From Anaeramoeba flamelloides (taxonomy: Eukaryota; Metamonada; Anaeramoebidae), in contig JANTQA010000008.1 in assembly GCA_027625915.1 (NCBI GenBank), positions 5,139,501-5,203,500 on the forward strand: a stretch of 64,000 bases of DNA. The letters run 5' to 3'. This document shows, in pieces, positions 45,401 to 56,783 of the stretch. Below the pieces are notes generated by a model. The model worked only from the letters and a program-made list of their open reading frames with translations. It was not told the DNA's origin and searched no databases. The position numbers and the translations under genes are program-made. Each line of letters starts with the position of its first letter. Position 1 is the stretch's first letter.

Positions 45401-48198
45401 ACAACAACAATCATAGCTTTTTATTAACAATTCAAACTATATTTAATAACTGGTTAATCAATCCTACGGATAAAACTATTGAATATTTTAAAAAAATATC
45501 ATTTTTATAGTAGGACAAAACAAATAATAAAGAATTATGAAACATTCCAGTCTTTTTTCAAAACACTCGAAATTACATGTGTTATTATTATTATTATTAT
45601 TATTACCACTACTACTACCACCACCGCCGCCATTATTATTATGAACATCTAGTAAGTGATAGCGGTTTAACAAATTAATTCATATTATTATTTTTTTTTA
45701 AACAAAAAATTGTTTGGATTTAAAAAAATTTGAATTATAAGGTATTTCAAAAAAAACTCTGGAATTTTTTTTTTCAAAATTTCATAATAACATTCTCTTT
45801 ATAAGTATTTTTATCCGTTAAACTGGATAATATAAAATAAAGTGAAATATAAATACTAATTGAATCAACGCCTTTCTGTATTTATTTCAAAATATGTTCT
45901 TTTTCAAAATATTTCGAAAAAAATGCAAAAAATTCAATAACACTTTTTTTGTAGAATACAATGAATTCCCAATTCCAATAAAAAAGGCACCGTATGCATA
46001 AGGAAACAAAAGATTTTTAAACACTACAATAATTTTATAATTTTTCTATTCTATGGGTAATTTTATCAAAATTAAGCCTCTTAGGAAAAATTTTTTACAA
46101 TCAAAAAGAAAAAAATACCCATCAATTTTCACAAACCTTGAACAATATCATAAAAAACCAACAATTTTCATACCTAAAAAATATCCATTATAAAATTGAG
46201 ATCAAAAACTTTGATATCTTTAATTTATCTTATGTCATACAAATAAATAAATTGAATGATCATCAAGAATCAATTAATAATGAATAATAACAATTTTTGG
46301 TATTTCAATAGTAATATTAGAATAAAGTTTCAGAAAGATATTTTAAAAATAAATTTGTTGTACATTTTTGGAAATTGCTTTTTTAATTTCTTAATTTGAA
46401 TTTTTAAAAATAAATATTAATTTATTTACAAAATAAATATTTTAAAACGAAAAAATTTCTAATAATATATCAATTTATAGGAGCTGATGATTTTTTACCA
46501 GTTCTAATTTATGTTGTTGTCCATTCCAATATCCCCAATCTTAAATTAAATATTGACTATATAATTAGCTTTCGTAGATATAAATATATGGCTACTTCTG
46601 CAGATGGCTATTATTTTGCAAATTTGGTAAGTTCTGTGGCGTTTTTAGAAAATATAACGCATTCCAGTTTATCGATGGATCCTTTATCATTTGAACAAAT
46701 GATGGGCACAAAGGGAATTGAAGAATCTGATCCACTAACACATATTTTAGTCTCACTTGAAGAATTAAAAAAAAAAATACATCGCGATAAAGATAATAAT
46801 AAAAAAAAAAATCAAAACAATAATGGTAAAAAAAAAAAAAATTCAAAAAAGAAAAAGAAAAATAAATTTGATTCTCATTTAAGTAAAAAAACTTTTAATA
46901 ATGCTAATTCTAAATCGGAAAATATAGAATTTGAAAACAATAATAAAAATAATTTAATTAAAAATAAAGAACAGCCAACAATTATCCAACAACCACAAAT
47001 CCAAAAAAAAAAAAAACTTTGGTATAATGTATTAGTCGATGGACCAGAATCACCTATTGAAATCGAAATGTTTGGTGAATTTGCTTCATTGGATATGAAT
47101 ACACACAAACAAGGATCAGAGCCACAATCAAAGACAAAATCACAAACGCATAATCAAACAAATAAAAATTCAAAAAACAAAAATAAAACTAAACAAAAAA
47201 AAATTAAGAACAAGAAAAAAACAAATGAAAATAAGAAGAAAAAAAATGAAAATAAGAAAAAAAAAACTGAAGAAATTAAAAAGCAAAAAGGGCATAATAG
47301 AAAAAAAAATAATAGTTTATTTCAATTTAGTGATTTATCTGATTCTGATTTTGAAGAAACGAACATTTTAAAAAATTCATTAAATAAGAATAAAAGAAAA
47401 AGTAATTTATTAAATCCAAATAAAGAAGAAGGTTTATCAATTTTTAATTCTCCAGAAAAAGAAGGAAAAAATATTGAAAATACAAATAATAAAAAAAAAG
47501 AAAAACCGTTGCCTTTAAAAAATCAAATGGGTTTTCAAAAAAATGATCTAAAAAATCCACCAATTGAAAAAATGAAGATGAACTCTCTAATAAAGGAAAG
47601 GAAAAAAGAAAATGTGGATGAAGGTAATAGTTTGGATATATTTCAAAATGAGAAGGAGAATAAAAATGAAAATGGAAATGATAATGAAAATGAAAATGAA
47701 GATGAAAATGAAGATGAAAATGAAGATGAAAATGAAGATGAAAATGAAGATGAAAATGATGGCCAGGTACATGATAAGAATCTGAATGGGAATTTGAAGG
47801 CAATTAAAAATGAAAAGGAGAGTAAAAATGAAACTGAAAATAATAACATTAATGATAAACCTAAAAATGATGGAAAACAAGAGCCAACAGTCAAAGAATG
47901 GATCCAAAGATTATTTTTAAAAATCGAAAAATCAGAAGAAAATAAAGAATTAAATTTAATGTGGGATTATGAAAATTTTGATACAATATCTCAAAATAAT
48001 ACAACCAAAAATAACCATAAAAAATTAGTACCAAAAAATCATTTACAATTTCAGCTTCCCCAAAAATTTAGTAAATATTTTAATTCTAATTCAAAAAAAA
48101 TGTCAATAGAAGAAATCTTTGATCTTTATCAAATATACAAAGAACTTTATACCCGTTATCAGGATTTATATAAATTTGTTGAAAATAATAATAAATAA
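42424..48198 (+). CDS. VPS9-domain Rab5-family GEF, VARP (ANKRD27)-like without ankyrins
   Basis: Exons 42424..44446 and 46481..48198, phase-1 junction (G|GA, Gly), 1246 residues. The N-terminal about 165 residues (LQLKSNLQPLVKLIHELSLTIFIP, FVQTHVAFLDLKTGRF) resemble the VARP N-terminal domain. A K/E low-complexity block of about 300 residues follows. The helical bundle plus VPS9 core spans the intron: NKMLLKTGISGADDFLPVLI (from about 664), then SADGYYFANLVSSVAF. An Asp in GADD and a Tyr in GYYF lie 41 residues apart, as D313 and Y354 do in Rabex-5, so catalysis is expected to be intact. A second disordered block, about 400 residues of K/E/N repeats, follows, then a short helical C-terminus (IEEIFDLYQIYKELYTRYQD). 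It should activate Rab5/Rab21-type GTPases on endosomes. The partner specificity is inference. Confidence 0.88.
44447..46480 (+). other. 2.0 kb intron of the VPS9 gene
   Basis: GTTTGT donor, TATAG acceptor. An octanucleotide tandem array starts about 42 bp after the donor (44489-44608). About 45120-45260 resembles the left end of the TIR element at 49510-50036. An (ATT)n/(ACC)n stretch lies at about 45580-45640. No host coding sequence. Confidence 0.8.
44489..44608 (+). repeat. TTTATTCA octanucleotide tandem array
   Basis: About 14 units of TTTATTCA with one or two variant units, directly inside the 5' end of the VPS9 intron. Degraded units (ATTCATCAATTCA) trail to about 44650. Confidence 0.95.
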
Positions 48199-51044
48199 TT
48201 TAAGATTAATAAGAATTTATTTTAACTTTTTTTAAAAAAATAATTTCAAATAATTTTATCATTAAGGGAATCGTATTTTTTTTCAAAAAAAATGAAATCT
48301 TGTTTAGATCTTAATTTTTTTTTTTTTTTGTAATTTGTATTTAGGTTTAATGAAATGACTGAGTTAGCATCATCTAACTCAAAGGAAAAATATATATTTA
48401 TAAAATGTGACACGTAAGTTATATAGGTGTTTTAAATTTTGATAGGAAACGAGTTAAGAGATTTATAAGATCCTTTAGAATATATTATAAAAAAATGAAC
48501 ATTTTTTTTTTATTATCGAAGAAGTGGAAATTACAATCTAAGTGCCATTAGACTTAAATTCCTTAAAGGGGATTTAAGCTAAAAATGGTAGATTTCAAGA
48601 TTATTCATAAATGAAAATAATTTTAAACTATCACAAATAAAAATAATCTCATAAAGATTTATTTCTTTTAATTTGTTTAGAAATATTAATTGATCATTTT
48701 CATTTTGGAAGGGAATAGCCATAAAAAATGATCAATATCTTCTATTATTACCTTCTTGTTCATATTTGAAACATAAAGGACAAAATTTATTCGAATTTTT
48801 ATTGAATACATAATAAAATCTTTTGAGGCAATTAGTAAACGTTCTGAATTTTCGAATTGTTGAGCTTGAATGATAACTTTAATATCTTTGGGTTGTAAAT
48901 AAAGAATTTTGATTTTTTATACTTGTCAAATATTTTTTATGGAGTGTCTAACTTTTCCTGAGAATTCAAGAAAAGTGAGCAAAATCAAATTTTGAATTTT
49001 CTCAGTTCTTTTAAATTCTAGAGAAGTTGACAGTGAATTTTTTTAATTCTTCCAATGTAAAAAAAATTAATAAATTTTCTTTATATTTCAAAAAGCCAAA
49101 AAAAAAAACTAACGGTGGTTCTCTTGTGGTTTTCTGGTTTTTTTTGTGAAGTGTTCTAGTTTTTTTTTACTTTATAAAATAAAAGGAAAGTTTTATAATT
49201 CATCTTATTTTTGAATTGAAAACCAATTGAGTTTCTAATCAAAATAACAAATTTAGAAAAACTAATGACACAAATCTTGGGTGTTATCTGTTTTATTCTG
49301 GAAGTTTTCTAGGTTTTTTATATACTTTTCGAAATAAACAGAAAATTTGAATAAAATTTTCTGTTTATTTCAAAAAGTAAAAAAAACCTAACGAAAATAT
49401 ATTGATTTTCAAAATATTCTAAATACTCAGATAAAGTATACGAAAATAGATTGATTTCCAAATAAATAGAAAACTCGAAAAAAATTATGAAGGTGTTTTT
49501 TTGGGTATATTATTAAATTTCAAATTTGGTCAAATTTCAAAATTGGTCAAATTGAAAATTTTCATATTTTTGAAGAGTTTCTTGATTATTATCATTGGTA
49601 TGAAAGTTTTTAATGTTTTTTTAAAGTTGTGGGCGGAAAGGGCAAAAATATTATTTTGTGATTGGTAGTATTTTATTACTAAATTGTAGAAAATCCAAAA
49701 TTTTGAAATCATCAATACTAAATATTTATAAAAATTTGTTCGAAATCCAATTTGAACCACTAAAGTTAAGTGTAAAATTTTTTCCCCTTAAAACAAGTTG
49801 CAAAAGTCTAATTGGTCAGTTAATAATATTTTTTTTTTTAAAATCCTTCCCAAAATTTTCTAGCATACCATTCAAACACCAAAAACCGACTCTAACATAC
49901 CTTAACATACCCTAACCTACCCGTAAAGAGGTTTTTAAATACCTACTGCCAATATATTTAAATCGAATTAACTATTTTGAAAAAAATGAGAATTTGACCA
50001 ATTTTATAATTTGACCAAATTTGAAATTTAATAATTTTCCCGTTTTTTTTATTTTATTTTGAGAAATAAAAGGTAATTTTCTTTTTTATTTTTTAAATAA
50101 AAAAAAATAGAAAAGCAGTTTTCCAGAATTTAAAAAATAAAGTAAAATTTTTTATATTACTCTATTCTTTTTATATTTTGGAAAGCTTAACAACAATTGA
50201 TAATTTTTTAAATTATTCGTCTCAATGATAATCAACTTTTTTACATTTGAAATGGGCATAGAAAATTTATAGAATTATTCATAATTGAATCAAATTAATT
50301 GTAGTGTCATACTTAAATTTAAGAAACTCTTTAAAACATAAAAAAAACCCAACTTAAAAATAAAAACTCATTAAAACAAAACAATAATAATTAAAATTAC
50401 ATATTTTGAAAATTGATGTGCCCTTTTGTTTAAAATATTTTAAAATTTGAACTTTTGCTTGGAATTCCCTTATGAAAAATTTTTTTAAAATTTTCTCTCC
50501 AAAAACTGTTTGTCAAAGTCCTTTTTGTTTATTTTTGATTTGGAAATTAGAATTGTTTAATCCAATTTCTTCTGAATGAAAAATCTTCTTGAGAGGTGAA
50601 TGTAACAAAACACAATAACTCAAGACTCTCCAGAGTGGAAACTTAGTCCTTAATAAATTAATACAGTTTTTAATTATTCTTTCAAGATTGAATTTCTTAT
50701 CAACTCTACCATAAGTATAGGAAATATAATTTTACATCCGAATGAATTGAAAAACCAAAAAACTACTACTAAAAGACTCACGAAGAAGTTTTATACAAAG
50801 TTAAACTTTGTTAGTATTGGTATTAATATTTACCTAAAATCCAAAAATATCGTATAATTATTCACCTATAACTATTGAAACAAGATTCTGTTTGAGAGAA
50901 CAAAGGGATGAAATAAGTACACGTATTGAGTTTGAGAACTAAAAAATACAACATTAATTTTCTAACGTAAACCAATACTTTTTAGATTTGGAAATAATTT
51001 GTAAAGTAATCTTTAATCATTTTTTATAAACTTGTTTTCTTAGA
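48199..51044. other. 2.8 kb intergenic region
   Basis: No gene recognised. It holds a repeat shared with about 6225-6350 (48500-48620), stretches around 48950-49480 that echo the tail of the ORP intron (14080-14260; GTTTTCTAGGTTTTTT-type words), and a TIR element (49510-50036). The frame 49658-49915 lies inside that element and is unrecognised. TTTTCTTAG immediately before the next ATG looks like a splice acceptor, so a 5' UTR exon may lie upstream of 51042. Confidence 0.5.
49510..50036. mobile_element. TIR element with GGTCAAATT termini, 527 bp
   Basis: The left end reads TTATTAAATTTCAAATTTGG and continues TCAAATTTCAAAATTGGTC. The right end is the complement with a few changes; TIRs are about 48 bp. 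Left-end-like sequence is also found at about 45130. No transposase. Target duplication unclear. Confidence 0.65.
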
Positions 51045-54000
51045 ATGGAAAATTCTTGTTCTTGTGGAAACAACCAAACAATACATTGTTTCAAATCATT
51101 GTTTATCCAAATCAAAAGAAAATACAAAGGGACACAATACAACCTAGTTCCTATAAAAAGTGTTTGGATTTGCCGAGAGTGTGTGAACAAATTAAATCAA
51201 CCAACCCTCTTTAATGTTGGTGAAACATTAAAAGCAAGTTTCCAATTCTTGTTTGTATCCAAATCTAATAATAAAAGTATTAAAGATTTACTTCTTTCTT
51301 CAGAAACAAATCCATACTCAGACACAGACTCAGACACAAGTGGGTTTACAAGTACAAGTTTAAGCACAAGCTCAAATGAATCCTCAAGTATTGGATCGAA
51401 TTCAAGTGATCAAAATTCTGTTTCTTCCTTTTCTGATTCTGATGGTTCTTCTTGTTCTGATTCTAAGAATACTCTTCCGGCATCAGAAAAAGAAGAGTCT
51501 AATAAATTCTTTGAAACAAAGAACCAACCTCAGGAATTAACACCAAATCAGAATTATATTAATATTGAAAGTGAAAGCGATTCAGACACTTCAGTTATGA
51601 TCGATATAGATAGTGACAATATAACACTTTCATCTGAGGAAAATAAAGCAGTTAATTTTTTTAAATTAGAAAAGGATCAAGAAGAGATAATTCCAATTAA
51701 CGACATTGAGCACGTAAATCAAAACAAGAACAAAAAAACAAATAAAATAATAATTGATCAAGAGAATGAATATTTCAATTTTGAAAAATATCAATATCTT
51801 TCTAATAGTTTCCTTGATCACGACTTTAACTTTAGCCAAAAGTCACAAGTGTTGCATTATAATAAACAAAAGCTACTTTATGATTTTAAGAAACAAAACC
51901 CATTGATTGAAAATTCCACAAAAGTATTTCAACAAATTGATGATGAATATTTCGAATTATTAACAGAAAATCAAAAACAAAAAATCTTGTATTTAAGGCA
52001 TAACAAAAAAAATGAATTTATTAAATTTGTGGTCAATAGCAAAAAGCCGAATACGAATCTTGACAACGATCAAGCACAGGAAGCGAAAAAATTTGAAAAA
52101 AAAACAATTTTGATTGGAAAAAATAAGCCAATATCAAAATCTATTATTCGGTATCAAAATCAAAATTCAAGAACAAACCAAAAGGGAAATATAAATCAAA
52201 ACCAAAATTACAAGTCTAATCATCAGCATACTAATAGAATTATTATTAATTTAGAAGAATTGAATAGCCAAATGAGAAAACGGAAATTAATTCAAGAAAT
52301 AGAAAACAAAACATTCAGAAAAAAAAAAAAAATTAATACTCACACCCCTAGAATTACGAAACAAATCCAAAAAAAACCAACCATTCCAAAAAAAAAAAAA
52401 AAATCCATTAAAAATTCAAAATCATCCAAAATTATAAATAATAAAAAGAACAACAAGAATCGAATCAAGTCCAAAAAAAAAATTCAAAAGAATTTGAAGA
52501 AAAATCAAAAAAATACAAATAAGGTTCGGAATAAGAAGAATAGGAATAATAAGGAGAATATGAATAAAACGGCGAGCAACAATAGCCTTATCAGCAACAG
52601 TAAAAACAACAACAACAAAAATAATAATAATAGTAAACTATTCATTAATAATAATAATAATATAACAAACGAAGCAAATACATTTCCAAGTGTCATTGAA
52701 TTTGGGGCAGAAGAAACGTTTTTATCCAGAATCCAAAAACGAAAAGAAAAAAAAATTGAAAATTTAGGTTTGATCTTATCAAATTTAATAACACCAAATT
52801 TACAAAATAAATTCATAAATTATAATCAATATACCGATTATCAAACACATACATCTTCCCATCTTGACCAAAATAGTTATTATCTAGAACTTTTAGAAGA
52901 CCTCGATCAACAAAGAGGTAGTTGTGTTAGTAAATCATTATCAGATATGTATCAATTAAACAAATCGACCCATCATAAATTATTAAATACCTTTAATAAA
53001 TGTAATTCAACTATAAGTTTATTGTTGACAAATTTGTCATTTCGTTTAGAAAGGATTGGTAATGAACCTAAAAGCAACCCTTTAACCAATAATTTAGATA
53101 GTTTAATAGATATCAAAATGAAATCAAAGAATAAAAAGAAAATAAAAAGGGAAAAGATTGTTGAAAGAAATTATTATCCAATCGAGCCAAAATTGGATAA
53201 AAAAATTAAAAGGAAATCAAAGATCTCAAAGAGCAATTCAAATAATTGGGAAACTCCATCTAATGACAATGAGGGTGAGGTTCTTAAAGAAGATACCCCT
53301 TTTCATAATTGGGATACAAATTCAGATAATTCAAATTCAAAAGATAAACAAAATCCAAACAATAGTAGGGAAACAAATACAAAAAAAAACAATAATTGGA
53401 ACAAAAATTTAGATAATGGTTGGGATTCAAAAAATGAAAATGATTCAGTTAATTGGAATAAAAATGATTGGAATTTTGGAGATCAACAAAATAATTTATC
53501 ATCAACAAAATCAAATTCACACTCTTCTTCTAATGATCAAAATAATTGGAACACAAATTCAAATCCAAATCATAATCAAAATTCAAAAGATAATTGGAAC
53601 TCGACTTTTAATATAAATGATAACCAATATCCAAATAATGGTTGGGATGTACATGCAAATAATTGGAACAAAAATTCAGAGAAGAAATGGGATTCAAAGA
53701 ATAAAAATTGGAATACTAATTATAAACGGGATGACAAAAACGGAAATAAAGAAGATTATATAAAGAAACAATCATTTCAACCATCTTCAAAATATTTTCC
53801 AAAATCAAAATATTCTTATTCGAGATCAAAATTTTCTGAATATTCAAAACCAAAATCATCAAAACACCCACACTCAAAACGACACAAGTCCTCTTCTTCA
53901 TCTTTAAAAAAAAAAAGATATCCAACTCAACTAAAACCTGGTTCATCTCCAAAACCAAATAACTATACACCATCAAGCTCTTCAGGATCAAAATTATCAT

Positions 54001-56015
54001 CAGAATCAAAAAAAAAATCAGTTCCCAGATCTTCAAGACATTCAAAATCACCCCCCTCAAGAAACAAATATTCTTCTTCGGATAAGCCGTCAATAGACAA
54101 ATCAAAAAAAAAATCAGATCCAAAAAATTCAAAATCATCTCCAAGAAAAAATCATTCATCTTCTTATAAAAAATCATCAGATTCAAAACATAAATCATAT
54201 TCCAGATCTTCAAGACATTCAAAATCACCACCAAAAAACAAATATTCTTCTTCATATAAATCGTCATCAGACAAATCAAACAAAAAATCAGATCCAAAGA
54301 ATTCAAAATCATCTCCAAGAAAAAATCATTCATCTTCTTATAAAAAATCATCAGATTCAAAACAAAAATCATATTCCAGATCTTCAAGAGATATAAACCC
54401 CCCAAGAAACAAATATTCGTTTTCTTATAAGCTTTCTTCAGATGATTCACAAAAAAAATCAGATCCAAAAAATTCAAAACCGTCTCCTAAAAAAAATCAT
54501 TCGTCTTCTGATAACTTATCACCAGAATCAAAAAAAAAGCCAGATTTCAAATCTTCAAGATATACAAAAACCCCCCCAAGAAATAAATATTCGTCTTCTT
54601 ATGGATCATCGGAATCGAAGCCATTCTCAAATAAATCTATCACAAAGAGAGCAAAATTATCTTCAAAATTTATTAAAAATATTAATCAAAATATCACAAA
54701 TCCAAACCATAACCAAAATTCGAACAATGACTATGATTCAAAAAATGATAGAGAACCAATTAATTGGAATCAAAGTGATTGGAATTTTGAGAATCAGCAA
54801 AACATTTTATTCTCAACAAATTCAAATTCAGATTCTTTATCAGATGATCAAAATAATTCGGATAATTTACATGATAACCTAAATTCAACTCTAAATGAGA
54901 AGACAAACACAAATATAAATGAGAGACAAAATATAAATGTAAATTGGAATACAAATAACAACATTGGTAATAAAAATTATAATTGGAATTTACCAAATGA
55001 AAATGGAAATTCAAATAATTTGAATAAAGGTGATGACAATAGTCGAGATTCAAAAAATGAAAATGATTCAATTGGTTGGAACCAAAGCGATTCAAATTCT
55101 GGAAATATAAACACAACTCAAAAAGAAGAAAATTTTCAATTTTTATATAATGATCAAAATAACAATAATACTTTTAATAGCAATCAAAATTCAAGCAGTG
55201 TTTGGAACACAAATTCAAAAAACGAAAATTATTGGAACCAAAATTCAAATATAGACGAGAAGATGAACAAAAATATAAATGAGAACCAAAATAGAAATGT
55301 AAATTGGAATGAAAATAACAACAATTCGAATAAAAATGATAATTGGAATTTACCAAATGAAAATGGAAATTCAAATAATTTGAATAAAGGTGATGACAAT
55401 GGTTGGGATTCAAAAAATGAAACTGATTCAATTAATTGGAATCAAAATGATTGGAATTTTGGGAAACAACAAAATATCTTATCATCAACAAATCCAAATT
55501 CACAACTTTTGACAAATAATCAAAACAATTGGAATTCTAATTTAAATGATAACCAAAATTCAAATATAAATGAGAATACAAACACAATTATAAAAGAGAG
55601 ACAAAATATAAATGGAAATTGCAATACACATAATAATAATTGGGATTCAAATGATAATTGGAATTTACCAAATGAAAATGGAAATTCAAATAATTTGAAT
55701 AAAGATGATGACGATGGATGGGATTCAACAAACGGAAATGATGCGATTGGTTGGAATACTGGAATGGATAATTACCAAAATAATCATTACCAACCAAAAG
55801 AACAATATTATCAGAGAGATTATTACCAATCAAAAGAAACATATTATCATAGAAATACAAACAAGAAACCATTCAGATCAAAAGTAAATTCTAAATATGA
55901 TTACAATCAACCTGCTTACATTCCAGAACATTTTCGATATAATAATAAAAAAAAAAAATATAAGAATTCAAAGTTCAACCGACCGCCTAGAAGAAATAGA
56001 AAACCTTTTTATTAG
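51045..56015 (+). CDS. Trp-repeat (NW/GW) disordered protein with N-terminal Cys/His cluster
   Basis: Single exon, 1656 residues, stop TAG. Residues 5-46 hold C5, C7, H14, C15, C43 and C46 (SCSCGNNQTIHC, WICREC), a possible zinc-binding fold. Next come a Ser-rich acidic region, a K/N-rich basic region and a more globular stretch around 545-690 (FGAEETFLSRIQKRKEKKIE, LLEDLDQQRGSCVSKSLSDM). From about 734 to 1570 there are about 29 Trp, nearly all in NW, DW or GW contexts (NGWDSKN, DWNFG, DNWNLPNEN), in two blocks. Between the blocks (about 985-1200) are 3.5 tandem units of about 58 residues rich in Ser/Lys (SRSSRHSKSPP, KSDPKNSKSSP). Regularly spaced Trp in disordered polar sequence is how Argonaute-hook (GW) proteins look. 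The family is not recognised and the function is not established. Confidence 0.85.
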   Translation: MENSCSCGNNQTIHCFKSLFIQIKRKYKGTQYNLVPIKSVWICRECVNKLNQPTLFNVGETLKASFQFLFVSKSNNKSIKDLLLSSETNPYSDTDSDTSGFTSTSLSTSSNESSSIGSNSSDQNSVSSFSDSDGSSCSDSKNTLPASEKEESNKFFETKNQPQELTPNQNYINIESESDSDTSVMIDIDSDNITLSSEENKAVNFFKLEKDQEEIIPINDIEHVNQNKNKKTNKIIIDQENEYFNFEKYQYLSNSFLDHDFNFSQKSQVLHYNKQKLLYDFKKQNPLIENSTKVFQQIDDEYFELLTENQKQKILYLRHNKKNEFIKFVVNSKKPNTNLDNDQAQEAKKFEKKTILIGKNKPISKSIIRYQNQNSRTNQKGNINQNQNYKSNHQHTNRIIINLEELNSQMRKRKLIQEIENKTFRKKKKINTHTPRITKQIQKKPTIPKKKKKSIKNSKSSKIINNKKNNKNRIKSKKKIQKNLKKNQKNTNKVRNKKNRNNKENMNKTASNNSLISNSKNNNNKNNNNSKLFINNNNNITNEANTFPSVIEFGAEETFLSRIQKRKEKKIENLGLILSNLITPNLQNKFINYNQYTDYQTHTSSHLDQNSYYLELLEDLDQQRGSCVSKSLSDMYQLNKSTHHKLLNTFNKCNSTISLLLTNLSFRLERIGNEPKSNPLTNNLDSLIDIKMKSKNKKKIKREKIVERNYYPIEPKLDKKIKRKSKISKSNSNNWETPSNDNEGEVLKEDTPFHNWDTNSDNSNSKDKQNPNNSRETNTKKNNNWNKNLDNGWDSKNENDSVNWNKNDWNFGDQQNNLSSTKSNSHSSSNDQNNWNTNSNPNHNQNSKDNWNSTFNINDNQYPNNGWDVHANNWNKNSEKKWDSKNKNWNTNYKRDDKNGNKEDYIKKQSFQPSSKYFPKSKYSYSRSKFSEYSKPKSSKHPHSKRHKSSSSSLKKKRYPTQLKPGSSPKPNNYTPSSSSGSKLSSESKKKSVPRSSRHSKSPPSRNKYSSSDKPSIDKSKKKSDPKNSKSSPRKNHSSSYKKSSDSKHKSYSRSSRHSKSPPKNKYSSSYKSSSDKSNKKSDPKNSKSSPRKNHSSSYKKSSDSKQKSYSRSSRDINPPRNKYSFSYKLSSDDSQKKSDPKNSKPSPKKNHSSSDNLSPESKKKPDFKSSRYTKTPPRNKYSSSYGSSESKPFSNKSITKRAKLSSKFIKNINQNITNPNHNQNSNNDYDSKNDREPINWNQSDWNFENQQNILFSTNSNSDSLSDDQNNSDNLHDNLNSTLNEKTNTNINERQNINVNWNTNNNIGNKNYNWNLPNENGNSNNLNKGDDNSRDSKNENDSIGWNQSDSNSGNINTTQKEENFQFLYNDQNNNNTFNSNQNSSSVWNTNSKNENYWNQNSNIDEKMNKNINENQNRNVNWNENNNNSNKNDNWNLPNENGNSNNLNKGDDNGWDSKNETDSINWNQNDWNFGKQQNILSSTNPNSQLLTNNQNNWNSNLNDNQNSNINENTNTIIKERQNINGNCNTHNNNWDSNDNWNLPNENGNSNNLNKDDDDGWDSTNGNDAIGWNTGMDNYQNNHYQPKEQYYQRDYYQSKETYYHRNTNKKPFRSKVNSKYDYNQPAYIPEHFRYNNKKKKYKNSKFNRPPRRNRKPFY
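53995..54640 (+). repeat. Coding tandem repeat, about 175 bp unit, about 3.5 copies
   Basis: Units encode SRSSRHSKSPP..NKYSSS..KKSDPKNSKSSPRKNHSSS. The second and third units are nearly identical to each other in DNA as well as protein, implying recent slippage or unequal exchange; the last is partial. SR/SK-like composition suggests phosphorylation, but no kinase-specific site is claimed. Confidence 0.85.
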
Positions 56016-56783
56016 AATACTGGTTTTCCTTATAGAAATTACAACCAAAAAAGGTATTCGAGAGATTAAATCCTTTTTTTTTTTTTTTTAATGTTAATAA
56101 TAATAATATGTCATATTATTTTAAAGATTTAATACAAAATATTTAAATTAACCAAAGAGATGTTTTTCTTAATGTATTTTTTAAAAAAATAAAATTAGGA
56201 AGCAAATGTTTCTATAGACGTCAAGTTATTTGATATATAATTGATTTCACAATCTATTTAAATCGTCAATTTAACTTGATTTTAGACTATATATGATTAG
56301 ACTTTTTCATAGAAATTCTTTTATTTTTTTTTATATGTCTGAAAAAAATCATTTTTAATAGAGTTTTCATTTTTTGGTTTTTTTTTTGTTATTTTTATTT
56401 TATTTGAATTCAAAACACGAAAGGGATGTGATCAAAAAAACTATATTTATTTGAGAGTGAAAACTAAACAAATTATTGTTTTCTTTCTAGAATCTATCAA
56501 CTATGTTATTTCTTATTTAACAATTTGGTATTATTTCTTATCTTTTTATAAATTAGAAGAATAAATCTATCTAAAACTTGACATGAAGAAAATTATTCAA
56601 CTAATCAAGTGTAAATAAGTAAAAAATATCAATTTTAAAATTATCTGTTTTTTATATTGAAATATCCAATTTTGCGTTTATTAAAGCAATAGTAATAGAA
56701 AAAAAAACTATATTGTTAATTTTATTAATAAATTTTAATTTGATAAAAATAATTTATTTAAGTAGTAGAAATATTTTCATTAA

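Noticed and set aside
53716-55872. Minus-strand frames of 85-253 residues opposite the Trp-repeat gene
   Set aside because: Shadows of Asn/Ser/Lys-rich coding; no start context or homology.
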